Part shown: piece after piece, positions 1-7,349 of the stretch
How positions within the stretch are numbered: the first letter of the stretch is position 1
How the letters are laid out: each line of letters begins with the position of its first letter
Position numbers and translations under genes: made by a program
Assembly (NCBI GenBank): GCA_910578805.1
Contig: CAJTRS010000017.1
Span: 1 to 39,682, forward strand
Reading direction: 5' to 3'
Origin: an uncultured Muribaculaceae bacterium
GTDB taxonomy: Bacteria > Bacteroidota > Bacteroidia > Bacteroidales > Muribaculaceae
Length of the DNA: 39,682 nucleotides
The notes under the pieces: generated by a model
Databases searched by the model: none
Told to the model about the DNA's origin: nothing
Seen by the model: only the letters and a program-made list of their open reading frames with translations

Positions 1-293
1 CTCCTGCGAGCGTCCCTGCCCCCCAATTCAATCAACTTGCCACCATTTCCCAATCAATCCGCCGGCATAATGTAAGGAACGCACGCATGAGCGTCCGGCT
101 CCCGCCAAATGAGTGCCGGATATCTTGGTGTGTATGGCTCTACACGATGGGAGCCGTGTTTGTTATATAATCTGATTATATACCGGATTTTGTGGTATAG
201 GCTGCTTGTATTCAGAGAATATTACTAACTTTGTGATATTGGTGGGGTTATAGCCTTGTCAATATAGGTTATAAATATTTAGCTATCGCAATT
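1..293. other. Left-edge intergenic region, AT-rich on its right half
   Basis: I see no convincing gene here. The left third is GC-richer and contains the 11-mer ATGAGCGTCCG (87-97), which recurs inverted at 1341-1351 on the far side of the next gene. The right half is AT-rich and carries the promoter of the following gene. If a gene ends here it lies mostly outside the window. Confidence 0.5.
205..233 (+). promoter_or_regulatory. Bacteroidetes-type promoter for the secreted protein
   Basis: The -7 box TAACTTTG is at 226-233, matching TAnnTTTG. A CTTG at 205-208 is a possible -33 element, but the 17-base spacing is short. The start codon is 60 bases downstream. Confidence 0.5.
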
Positions 294-1310
294 ATGAAGA
301 AGATTTTATTTTGGCTTTTCTTTTTGCCGGTCTTTTCCAGTGGCATGACTGTATATGGAGTGTCTGCATCGTCTCAAGATGATAATGTGGCGCTGCAAGA
401 TTCTACAATAAATGTAATAGCTTGGTTTAATAAAAATGATACGGTTACTTATTGGGTTAACGAAAGCGTTTGGACGTTGGACGATGTTGATACTGTAAGA
501 ACGGCGTCGGCTTCGATGAAAGTGCGTATAAATGTAGTTGATTCTACCGCCAATGGCTATAAGATGGATTATACATTTCTGGAATTTCCGACAGAAGCGC
601 TTCCCGATACCGCTTCTGCTCTTGAGATATTTCAAAATCAGGTAACCGCCAATCTTGGCAATAAGGTTTTAGGCACTACTATTCACTTTGAAACAGATGA
701 ATATGGCCGGATTACCCAATACAGTAATTTGGGGCAAATCAGGACGCAGGCGAAGTCTCTTTTCAAAGAGGCTATTAAAGACTTTTCGCAACTTTCTGAG
801 ATGCGGGGATTAAAGGAGATGGGATTGGATATTGAAGACTATGCCAAGAACGTTGATACGGATAAATTGGTTGATGGCTATCTCGAAGAACTTAACATGT
901 TGTTTCTGAATCATGGTAAGTCTTTGAAAACCGGCGAATTTAACGAGCATGAAGATGCGACCGATTCGCAGTTTGAGAACACATCATATACTTCTGTTTA
1001 TGTTGATGACGATGACGGATCGTACCATATTTTATATGACGTTACGAGCATCTTGCCGCAAAAAGAACTTAAAGCTATGGTAGGTGGCTTGGTCGAATCT
1101 TTTGCCAATGACAGTATTACAGATAGTTTTAATGAAAATTTTGACGCACAGGTGAATGTTGACGGTACATATGAGGATTATCTGAAAATAGACTATTTGG
1201 TCAACGGCTGGCCTTATTCAGTTGTCAGGCAGAAAGCTACAATGATAGGAAACCGAGGGAAAGTTAAGCAAACGGTAATAACGCTTGATTCATATTCGTT
1301 CGCTCAATAG
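294..1310 (+). CDS. Secreted protein of unknown function, 338 aa
   Basis: I do not recognise this protein. Residues 1-26 form a signal peptide: MKK, a Phe/Leu-rich core, and a likely cleavage near VSA-SS. There is no lipobox Cys, so it is probably periplasmic or exported rather than a lipoprotein. The mature part is acidic, with no membrane segment, and looks like alternating beta strands (paired Thr/Val/Tyr stretches) around a central helical section near residues 145-205; Asp-rich VDDDDG lies near residue 235. The start follows a TAnnTTTG promoter by 60 bases. Base composition is clearly AT-richer than in dnaG, and codon choice is mixed, which may mean later acquisition. It stands alone: the next gene on this strand is dnaG, about 400 bases away with its own promoter. 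Confidence 0.8.
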   Translation: MKKILFWLFFLPVFSSGMTVYGVSASSQDDNVALQDSTINVIAWFNKNDTVTYWVNESVWTLDDVDTVRTASASMKVRINVVDSTANGYKMDYTFLEFPTEALPDTASALEIFQNQVTANLGNKVLGTTIHFETDEYGRITQYSNLGQIRTQAKSLFKEAIKDFSQLSEMRGLKEMGLDIEDYAKNVDTDKLVDGYLEELNMLFLNHGKSLKTGEFNEHEDATDSQFENTSYTSVYVDDDDGSYHILYDVTSILPQKELKAMVGGLVESFANDSITDSFNENFDAQVNVDGTYEDYLKIDYLVNGWPYSVVRQKATMIGNRGKVKQTVITLDSYSFAQ

Positions 1311-1342
1311 TGGCGGTTATCACCCCTTGGCTGATGCCTTCG

Positions 1343-1360
1343 GACGCTCATCAGAGCGTC
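1343..1360. terminator. Short perfect hairpin after the secreted protein gene
   Basis: GACGCTC (1343-1349), loop ATCA, GAGCGTC (1354-1360) form a perfect 7-bp stem 33 bases after the stop codon. No T-run follows, so intrinsic termination is uncertain. A perfect 12-bp palindrome, CGCCTGCAGGCG, lies at 1401-1412, just past the end of the small minus-strand gene. Confidence 0.35.
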
Positions 1361-1426
1361 ACTGCATTATTGATGTCAAGGTGCGTGTAATCCCTACATG
1401 CGCCTGCAGGCGTAATATTAGCGTTT

Positions 1427-1597
1427 CTACAGAGTCTTGAGGATTAGAGCCAAGATGACGCAGATAGCCATACTTGACAGGAGTGCCACCAGCCATCGGC
1501 AGAGTCCATTTTTGATTTTTGTGCGCAGCCGTTGTTCAACGGCGAGTCCGCAGGCTGTGCCAATAGAGCTCAGAACTATAGAAGTGAAAGTGTTCAT
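1427..1597 (-). CDS. Small two-helix membrane protein, 56 aa
   Basis: Not a family I recognise. The protein has two hydrophobic segments: residues about 3-16 (a weak helix) and about 35-55 (a strong helix ending in Leu-rich sequence). A short basic stretch with several Arg and Lys joins them, which suggests a hairpin with its loop in the cytoplasm. I chose the ATG at 1597; the frame continues five codons upstream only to a TTG. The gene is divergent from dnaG, and the 110 bases between them could hold promoters in both directions; AAAAGTTA at 1646-1653 gives a near-match TAACTTTT for this strand. Natural-looking codon use and the hydrophobic pattern support a real gene, but the small size leaves doubt. 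Confidence 0.45.
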   Translation of the reverse strand: MNTFTSIVLSSIGTACGLAVEQRLRTKIKNGLCRWLVALLSSMAICVILALILKTL

Positions 1598-1692
1598 GAT
1601 GCGTTGTCTCAAATGTTATTTCTTTATAAGACGCAAGTATGTGTGAAAAGTTACAGTCATTAAAAAAGATTCGAAAATAGAATTGTTTTGCG

Positions 1693-1700
1693 TAAATTTG
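1693..1700 (+). promoter_or_regulatory. -7 box of dnaG
   Basis: TAAATTTG matches TAnnTTTG, and its last base is only 7 bases before the dnaG ATG. With the usual position of this box the transcript would begin within about 5 bases of the start codon. Confidence 0.6.
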
Positions 1701-1707
1701 CACTGAT

Positions 1708-3906
1708 ATGCGAAAGATTGACCGTGAGACAGTGCAGAAGATTCTGGATACCGCCGACATAGTGGAGGTGGTGAGCGATTTTGTGCATCTGAAACGCCGC
1801 GGTGCCAATTATATAGGTTTGTGTCCGTTTCACAATGAGCGGACTCCATCGTTTTCGGTGTCGAAGTCAAAAGGCATATGCAAGTGCTTCAGCTGCGGCA
1901 AGGGCGGTAGTCCGGTGAATTTCATTATGGAGCTTGAGCAGATGACGTTTAACGAGGCTTTGCGTTATCTTGCCCACAAATACAATATAGAGATTCAGGA
2001 GCATGAAATGAGCGAGCAGGAGAGGCAGGAGGCTTCCGACAGGGAAAGCATGCTTGCTATCAATGATTTCGCTATGCGTCATTTCGAACATGTGATGGCC
2101 GACACTCCCGACGGCCGTGATATAGGCATGGCTTATTTCCGTGAACGCGGCATCAATGAGGCTATGGTTAAGCGGTTTCATTTGGGTTATGCTCTTGAGC
2201 GCAGGGACGATCTTTATGCCACGGCTCTGAAAAAGGGATTCAGCGAAAAATTCCTGCTTGACACGGGGCTGTGTTACCGCACGGAACGCGGCACGGTTCA
2301 AGACCGTTTCCGTGGCCGTGTTATTTATCCGGTGTTTACGGTGTCAGGCAAGGTGGTGGCGTTTGGCGGCCGCACTTTGCGTAAGGACAAGGAGGTGGCC
2401 AAGTATGTCAATTCGCCCGAATCGCCGGTGTATCGCAAGAGCTATGAGCTCTACGGTCTCTATCAGGCCAAGCAGGCTATCGTGAAGAAGGACCGGTGTA
2501 TATTGGTGGAGGGATACATGGACGTGATATCCATGCACCAGAGCGGAGTGGAGAATGTGGTGGCCTCGTCGGGCACATCTCTTACCGAAGGACAGATAAG
2601 GCTGATACATCGTTTTACCGAGAATGTGACCGTGATCTATGACAGTGATGCGGCCGGCATAAAGGCATCGCTTCGCGGCATAGACCTGCTGCTTGCAGAG
2701 GGGCTGAATGTGAGGGTGCTGCTGTTGCCCGAAGGTGATGATCCCGACTCGTTCGCACAGAATCATTCATCGACCGAGGTGGAGGAGTATATCAGGGAAA
2801 ACGAGCAGGATTTCATTGCGTTCAAGACATCGGTGCTAATGGAGGGGGTGGAGAATGACCCTGTGGCCCGTTCGCGTGCTATACAGAACATTGTGCTGTC
2901 GATATCGATGATTCCCGACCAGATCACGCGTATGGTGTATATCGGTGAGTGCAGCCGCTCCATGGGTATAAGCGAGAAGGTGCTTACGCAGCAGGTGGCC
3001 AAATATGCGGCTGAACGTCGTGAAAGGGAATCCGTGGAGGAGCGTCGCCGTCAGAACCGAATGGAATCCGGAGTGCCTAACGATGGAGATAAGCCGGATA
3101 CGGATATTTCAGTGTCGGGAGAGTCGGAGGCCGGCGATATAGCTGTGGACGATAGCCGGCAATCGGCCTATATGGAGCCTTATGAGCGTGAAATAGTGCG
3201 TTATGCCGTCAAATACGGTATGGCATATATGTGTGATGCCGTAGATGAAGAGGGGCAGAGCCGCAAAATGTCGGTGCTGGATTATGTGATGCAGGAGCTT
3301 GATGTCGATGACATAGTACTTGCCAATGAGAGCCTGAAACGTACTCTTGATGCCGCCGCTACATTTGGTTGCGACGGGTGGGAGTCTGAACTGGCACGCG
3401 AGAGCGCCGAACTTGAGGAGAAAAAGCGAGTGAGAATATCGCAGGGTATAGCCGACATTCGTGACAATACAGATGATTACGGCGTGATAGAGATAAAGGA
3501 GAAGGAACTGACCGAGAAGGCGCAGATGGAATTTGACGAGGCGTTAAACGATTTCTGTGCCCATTATGTGCAGCGTCGGTTGCTTTCGTGTGATGACGAT
3601 GTGGTGCGCCGGGTCACTACCGATCTGGTCAGTTCGCGTTATCAACTGAGCAAGATACATACGAAATTCAGCAAATTGCCCACGGAGCAGGAGCGTTTAG
3701 GCGAGTTTGTGCCTTTGGCGGTGTATAATCTGAAATGTGCAATGGTGGAGTGTGAGATACGCGAACTTAACGCCCGTCTCTCGGCTGTGAAGGATATGGA
3801 GCAGATACGCGTTCTGATGCAGCGTGCGGCCGATCTTAACGGGCTTAAAAAAGAGCTCGCCAAATATCTTGGCGAGCGTATATTGTCGCCCCGTATCCGT
3901 CGTTGA
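1708..3906 (+). CDS. dnaG: DNA primase DnaG
   Basis: Makes RNA primers for chromosome replication together with the replicative helicase. The N-terminal zinc-ribbon has Cys39, His42, Cys60 and Cys63 (CPFH ... CFSC). The primase core and Toprim fold follow, with the metal-binding EGYMD near residue 269, YDSDAAG near 311 and DDPDSF near 346. The C-terminal third, after an acidic low-complexity linker (about residues 455-490), is the helicase-binding region and is poorly conserved. At 732 aa it is somewhat longer than many primases, mainly through that linker and a charged helical tail. The start is the ATG just after the -7 box. It is a single-gene unit: the next gene is convergent. A hairpin inside its last 50 coding bases appears to terminate the opposite-strand argR-argC transcript. 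Confidence 0.97.
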   Translation: MRKIDRETVQKILDTADIVEVVSDFVHLKRRGANYIGLCPFHNERTPSFSVSKSKGICKCFSCGKGGSPVNFIMELEQMTFNEALRYLAHKYNIEIQEHEMSEQERQEASDRESMLAINDFAMRHFEHVMADTPDGRDIGMAYFRERGINEAMVKRFHLGYALERRDDLYATALKKGFSEKFLLDTGLCYRTERGTVQDRFRGRVIYPVFTVSGKVVAFGGRTLRKDKEVAKYVNSPESPVYRKSYELYGLYQAKQAIVKKDRCILVEGYMDVISMHQSGVENVVASSGTSLTEGQIRLIHRFTENVTVIYDSDAAGIKASLRGIDLLLAEGLNVRVLLLPEGDDPDSFAQNHSSTEVEEYIRENEQDFIAFKTSVLMEGVENDPVARSRAIQNIVLSISMIPDQITRMVYIGECSRSMGISEKVLTQQVAKYAAERRERESVEERRRQNRMESGVPNDGDKPDTDISVSGESEAGDIAVDDSRQSAYMEPYEREIVRYAVKYGMAYMCDAVDEEGQSRKMSVLDYVMQELDVDDIVLANESLKRTLDAAATFGCDGWESELARESAELEEKKRVRISQGIADIRDNTDDYGVIEIKEKELTEKAQMEFDEALNDFCAHYVQRRLLSCDDDVVRRVTTDLVSSRYQLSKIHTKFSKLPTEQERLGEFVPLAVYNLKCAMVECEIRELNARLSAVKDMEQIRVLMQRAADLNGLKKELAKYLGERILSPRIRR
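3847..3877 (-). terminator. Terminator of argR-argC inside the dnaG 3' end
   Basis: Read on the minus strand, GCTCGCCAA, loop GATAT, TTGGCGAGC (3877 to 3855) form a perfect 9-bp stem, followed by TC and a run of six T (3852-3847). This is a classic intrinsic terminator. It sits about 75 bases past the argC-like stop, entirely within dnaG coding sequence (the last residues, around GEL-AKYLGER). On the plus strand the hairpin lacks a T-run. Confidence 0.75.
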
Positions 3907-3950
3907 ACGGCACATCTGGGGTGCAGGGATAAGCAATGTAAAAACCGGGT

Positions 3951-4889
3951 TCAGCTGTGGGCTTTAAGCATCAGCCCCACGCGTTCCTGCAGACCAAACA
4001 GCAGATTCATGTCATGCACGGCCATGGCTGCCGCTCCTTTTATGATGTCATCGATCACGGCATTCACCACTAAGCGGTCGCCCACTTTCTGCACATTGAT
4101 TATGCATTTGTTGGTGCCGGCCACTTCTGTGAGGTTGGGCAGGCTTGCCGACAGGAATGTGAAGCTGTGATCATCGTAGAATTCATTATAGAGGCTTACG
4201 AGGCGTTCTTCGGTGGCGTCGCAGCGGGTGTGGATCGATACCGATATGCCGCGCTTCCAACCGCCGCTAATGACCATGAATGTCATGCCGGCATCAAATC
4301 CTGGCTGGAGCGAACGGAGAGCACGGCGAATGTCGTCGGCCTGCTCGAGATCGATAAGCGCCAGCGCTTCGCCCGGTTCGGCATTCTCTTCGGCCACCAC
4401 AGCCGTAACGTGAATGTCGGAGGTGTGCAGGTCGTTTTTTGCAAGTGGAAGCAGAGCCAGCAGCACGGCCGATGACAATGCCGCGGGTATTGAGGTGTGC
4501 AGGGCTCCTCTCACCAATGGTTTGCGGCTTAGTTCGGGCAGGCCGTATATCCAGTGATCGCCGTCGGCAAAAGTGCTTTGCGGCAGGAAATCACTGCTGA
4601 GGTCTATGATTTTTGTGTCAGAGGGAATGTCGTTATTGCGGACAAATTCGGCGGATTCGCCCGGGGTGTCGGAGCAGAGAAATATCACATCGGCATTACT
4701 GAAGTCAGGGTGCGACGTGAAGCGCATATATGTCTCTCCGCGCAATCCTTTGTGAATCTGTGACAAAAGGGCGCCTTCGGCATGGGGTTCGAGTACCCAT
4801 GACAGTTCCACATCGGGGTGGTTGACAAGTATTTTTATTATCTCACCGGTTACAGGCAGAGAGCCACCGGTTATTCCAGCTCGTATCAT
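3951..4889 (-). CDS. ArgC-like protein lacking the catalytic Cys and His
   Basis: Homologous to N-acetyl-gamma-glutamyl-phosphate reductase (ArgC), the third step of arginine synthesis. The family fold is clear: start MIRAGITGG, middle IIDLSSDF and WIYGLPEL, and the C-terminal GTNKC, IIKGAAAMAVHDMNLLFGL. The active site is not conserved. The family's NPGC(F/Y)xT becomes IPAALSS (134-140), putting Ala137 at the nucleophilic Cys. The region normally holding the catalytic His (HxHxPEI) reads LEQADDI (181-187). The N-terminal dinucleotide loop GxxGxxG is altered to GGSLPVTG. At 312 aa it is about normal length with no stop or frameshift, so it is kept under selection rather than freshly broken. 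It lies 51 bases after argR in the same orientation. Possible roles are a regulatory or scaffold pseudoenzyme or a different dehydrogenase activity; I do not assign argC function. Confidence 0.85.
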   Translation of the reverse strand: MIRAGITGGSLPVTGEIIKILVNHPDVELSWVLEPHAEGALLSQIHKGLRGETYMRFTSHPDFSNADVIFLCSDTPGESAEFVRNNDIPSDTKIIDLSSDFLPQSTFADGDHWIYGLPELSRKPLVRGALHTSIPAALSSAVLLALLPLAKNDLHTSDIHVTAVVAEENAEPGEALALIDLEQADDIRRALRSLQPGFDAGMTFMVISGGWKRGISVSIHTRCDATEERLVSLYNEFYDDHSFTFLSASLPNLTEVAGTNKCIINVQKVGDRLVVNAVIDDIIKGAAAMAVHDMNLLFGLQERVGLMLKAHS

Positions 4890-4940
4890 AAACGTGTGTC
4901 GGGGGGGATATGTGTTGTTTTTGTTGGAGATATGTTGCGG

Positions 4941-5447
4941 TTAGAAGAAATATCTGCGGCTTTCTTCCATTACCTGTAGAGGAATTATTTCGCAGAGGAT
5001 TTCATAGATTTCCTTTCGGGAGGTTCGTTCGTCAACTGCCACGAATACGGTGTCGGCACCTGCTATTGTGCCGAGAATGGCCGGTGATGACATGTCGTCA
5101 ATATCATAGGCCACACCTCCGGCATATCCGTTGCGGGTTTTTATCACAACAGTCTGTCCGGTGAGTGACACCGACAGAATGGCTGCCTGCCTGACGGTGT
5201 CCATGGCATGTGTGGCCACTTCGTCGGCGGCAGTGCCGTTGGCCGCAATCACATAGCGGTAACCGCCGAGTTCGGTGGCGACTTTAGATGTGCGCAGTGT
5301 CTTCAAGTCGCGCGACAAAGTGGCCTGTGTTACCGTGCAGTTGTTTTTCTCAAGGAGGTCCATTAGCTCTTCCTGACTGCCTATGGAGTTGTTTAGCAGT
5401 ATCTTTACAATTTGGGCAAGCCGAGCCTGACGTTTGTTCATCTGCAT
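4941..5447 (-). CDS. argR: Arginine repressor ArgR
   Basis: Hexameric arginine-responsive regulator of arginine genes. The N-terminal winged helix includes SQEELMDLLEKNN and the recognition helix TQATLSRDLKTL; the C-terminal oligomerisation and arginine-binding domain contains GTIAGADTVFVAVDE, close to the family GTIAGDDT motif. The start is set at the ATG at 5447 (MQMNKRQARL, 168 aa); an ATG two codons later is equally possible. The frame extends upstream only to a TTG that overlaps the -7 box, so it cannot be the start. The argC-like gene follows after 51 bases and shares its terminator. It has a strong promoter of its own. Confidence 0.95.
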   Translation of the reverse strand: MQMNKRQARLAQIVKILLNNSIGSQEELMDLLEKNNCTVTQATLSRDLKTLRTSKVATELGGYRYVIAANGTAADEVATHAMDTVRQAAILSVSLTGQTVVIKTRNGYAGGVAYDIDDMSSPAILGTIAGADTVFVAVDERTSRKEIYEILCEIIPLQVMEESRRYFF

Positions 5448-5471
5448 ATGTTCATGTGTGTAGTTATTGTG

Positions 5472-5503
5472 CAAATGTAATGTCTATTCGATAAATATGC
5501 AAA
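5472..5503 (-). promoter_or_regulatory. Promoter of argR
   Basis: On the minus strand, TTTG (5503-5500), 20 bases, then TACATTTG (5479-5472): both Bacteroidetes elements at ideal spacing. The T-rich stretch just upstream doubles as the T-run of the galK terminator. The interval is AT-rich and could hold an ArgR operator for autoregulation, but I see no clean ARG-box palindrome. Confidence 0.75.
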
Positions 5504-5557
5504 AAAATAAAGGTAAAAATACATAAGCAGCCCCAGCTTCAAGCGGGGCTGCTTATG
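5501..5557 (-). terminator. Terminator of galK
   Basis: A perfect 13-bp stem, CATAAGCAGCCCC (5522-5534) and GGGGCTGCTTATG (5545-5557), is followed on the minus strand by a T-rich tract (5520-5501). It starts 27 bases after the galK stop. It is the strongest intrinsic terminator in the window. Confidence 0.9.
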
Positions 5558-5583
5558 GTAGAGTGTGGTGTTATGTGACGGAT

Positions 5584-6720
5584 TTATTCTTCGTAACGGC
5601 GTGCCCCGTCGGATACGATGACGGGGTATATCATAGGCTCGTGTCCGTAACGTTCGTTGAACTTGCGGGTCACGGTAGCAATGAAGTTGTCATAGAGATC
5701 GTCCTTGACGAGGTTCACGGTGCAGCCGCCGAAACCGCCGCCCATGATGCGGGAACCGGTCACGCCGCATTCGCGTGCTATGTCATTGAGGTAGTCGAGT
5801 TCTTCGCATGATACTTCGTAGAGTTTCGACATGCCTTCATGGGTGCCGTACATGCAGGCGCCAACGGTGTCATAGTCGCCCTTGACAAGAGCTTCGCACA
5901 CGTCGAGTACTCGCTGCTTCTCTTCGATGACATATTTGGCGCGATTGTAGTCCTCTTCGCTGATCTTGTCCTTGGCGGTATCAAGCATGGCCATGTCGGC
6001 ATCACGCAGGGTTTCCACTCCAAGTGTGCGGGCAACGCGTTCGCATGATTCGCGGCGCTTGTTGTAGGGTGAGTCCACGAGTTCGTGTTTCACACGAGAA
6101 TCCACGAGCACCAGACGGTAGCCGTCGAGTTTGAACGGGAAATATTCAAACTCGCCCGAGCGGCAGTCAAGACGCATCAGGTTGTCTTTTTTGCCATGTA
6201 CGGAGGCAAACTGGTCCATGATGCCGCAGTTGACACCGCAGTAGTTGTGTTCGGTGCTCTGGCCTATCTTGGCAAGCTCCATCTTGGGGAAGCTGTTGTC
6301 GTTGAAAAGATCGTTGAGGGCGTTGGCAAAGCAGCTTTCGAGAGCGGCCGATGACGACAGTCCGGCTCCAAGGGGTACATTGCCGGCGAATACGGCATCA
6401 AATCCTTTAACCACGCCTCCGCGCTTGATGATCTCGCGGCACACGCCGAATATGTAGCGTGCCCACTGCTGTGCGGGGGCGTCCTCTTCCCTGAGGCCGA
6501 ACTCAACGAGTTCGTCAATGTCTATGGAATAGACACGCACGAGTTCGGTGTCATTGGGGCGTATTTCGGCCATAATGAATTTATCGATGGCGCCGGGAAA
6601 TACGAAGCCTCCGTTATAATCGGTGTGCTCGCCGATAAGGTTAAAACGTCCGGGGGCTACGAACAGAGTTCCGTGTCCGCCGAAGTGTGACTCAAATTCC
6701 TGATTGATTTTAGTTTTCAT
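5584..6720 (-). CDS. galK: Galactokinase
   Basis: Phosphorylates alpha-galactose with ATP to galactose-1-phosphate, the entry step of the Leloir pathway. A GHMP kinase of typical length (378 aa). Motif 1 is PGRFNLIGEHTDY at 23-35 (galactose recognition), motif 2 is PLGAGLSSSAALE at 116-128 (ATP phosphate loop), and motif 3 is GGGFGGCTVNL near 337. The stretch CGVNCGIMDQFASVHG carries the catalytic Asp expected in galactokinases. The start is the only ATG giving the complete N-terminal motif. No galT, galE or sugar transporter lies next to it, so it appears to be a single-gene unit with its own terminator; the gene upstream on this strand ends 185 bases away. Confidence 0.96.
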   Translation of the reverse strand: MKTKINQEFESHFGGHGTLFVAPGRFNLIGEHTDYNGGFVFPGAIDKFIMAEIRPNDTELVRVYSIDIDELVEFGLREEDAPAQQWARYIFGVCREIIKRGGVVKGFDAVFAGNVPLGAGLSSSAALESCFANALNDLFNDNSFPKMELAKIGQSTEHNYCGVNCGIMDQFASVHGKKDNLMRLDCRSGEFEYFPFKLDGYRLVLVDSRVKHELVDSPYNKRRESCERVARTLGVETLRDADMAMLDTAKDKISEEDYNRAKYVIEEKQRVLDVCEALVKGDYDTVGACMYGTHEGMSKLYEVSCEELDYLNDIARECGVTGSRIMGGGFGGCTVNLVKDDLYDNFIATVTRKFNERYGHEPMIYPVIVSDGARRYEE

Positions 6721-6775
6721 GCTTATGGTATGTATTAAATTAATTTTTTCATGGTCGGTGAAACCTATTCATCTG

Positions 6776-6783
6776 TAAAGATA
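6776..6783 (-). promoter_or_regulatory. Possible -7 box of galK
   Basis: Read on the minus strand the sequence is TATCTTTA, one base off TAnnTTTG, with a TTT about 20 bases upstream. AATATTTG just upstream is an alternative. The start codon is about 55 bases downstream. Confidence 0.3.
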
Positions 6784-6835
6784 GGCAAATATTTTCATTG
6801 CAGAAATTTTTTTGACCATATGTGGGCAAAAGTGC

Positions 6836-6897
6836 TGAAACGATGTTTCTAAAGCGTTTGGCAATGCCTCAGTCAAGATAAACCGAACATCGTTTCA
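6836..6897. repeat. 12-bp perfect inverted repeat around a 38-base core
   Basis: TGAAACGATGTT (6836-6847) and AACATCGTTTCA (6886-6897) are perfect inverted copies separated by 38 bases. The element lies just past the ygbA stop (6906) and before the galK promoter. It could be a long-stem terminator for ygbA, a small structured RNA or a MITE-like insertion. On the plus strand it is followed by CGC and a run of T. Confidence 0.6.
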
Positions 6898-6905
6898 CGC
6901 TTTTT

Positions 6906-7211
6906 TTATTTCAGTTCGGAGATGAGGTGACGGAGTGCTGACAACGGATGGTATAGAATCATGCGGGGGCCTACGTATTTCATGACTTTGCGTATATGGT
7001 CTCTTTGGACCGGAGCGTAGCAATGTATCCCGCACTTGCGGCAACTTGTTTTACGGTTGCCTTTGGGGCACAGGTCGAGCCGCCGGAGTGCGTAGCTGAG
7101 CAATGCGGTGCAATCGGGACATAGTTTACCATCGGTACTATTGTGATGCTTCCGACAATAGATTGTTATCATTTGGCTTACGACGGTTTTTTCACGATCA
7201 ATTCTGTCCAT
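6906..7211 (-). CDS. YgbA family (nitrous oxide-stimulated promoter) protein
   Basis: A small Cys/His-rich protein, 101 aa, resembling YgbA of E. coli, whose family (YgbA_NO) is named after genes induced under nitrosative stress; the molecular function is unknown. Conserved features are the N-terminal ITIYCRKHH (16-23), CPDCTALLSYALRRLDLCP (31-49), SCRKCGIHCYAP (56-67) and GPRMILYHPLSALRHL (81-96). Cys19, 31, 34, 48, 57, 60 and 64 with the His pair at 22-23 suggest a metal site. The ATG at 7211 is chosen; the frame upstream reaches only a TTG inside the promoter. It is a monocistronic gene divergent from the purF-like gene. Nitrosative-stress regulation is likely from the family name only; I see no clear operator. 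Confidence 0.88.
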   Translation of the reverse strand: MDRIDREKTVVSQMITIYCRKHHNSTDGKLCPDCTALLSYALRRLDLCPKGNRKTSCRKCGIHCYAPVQRDHIRKVMKYVGPRMILYHPLSALRHLISELK

Positions 7212-7238
7212 GGGGATATTGTGTTTTAAAGGGCATTG

Positions 7239-7246
7239 CAAAATTA
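7239..7246 (-). promoter_or_regulatory. -7 box of the ygbA-family gene
   Basis: TAATTTTG on the minus strand fits TAnnTTTG and ends 27 bases before the ATG at 7211. No clear TTTG is present at the -33 position, which would fit a promoter needing an activator. Confidence 0.55.
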
Positions 7247-7302
7247 GTAAAATCGGGGTATAAATAATCGGATTATGGTGTACTCTTTGGAGGAACTATG
7301 TG

Positions 7303-7310
7303 TAACTTTG
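7303..7310 (+). promoter_or_regulatory. -7 box of the purF-like gene
   Basis: TAACTTTG fits TAnnTTTG, 39 bases before the start codon. The -33 position is not a good match; a TTTG at 7286-7289 is too close. Confidence 0.6.
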
Positions 7311-7349
7311 CAGCGTTAATGTCTATGAACAAATTCCCACGGTAGAAGT

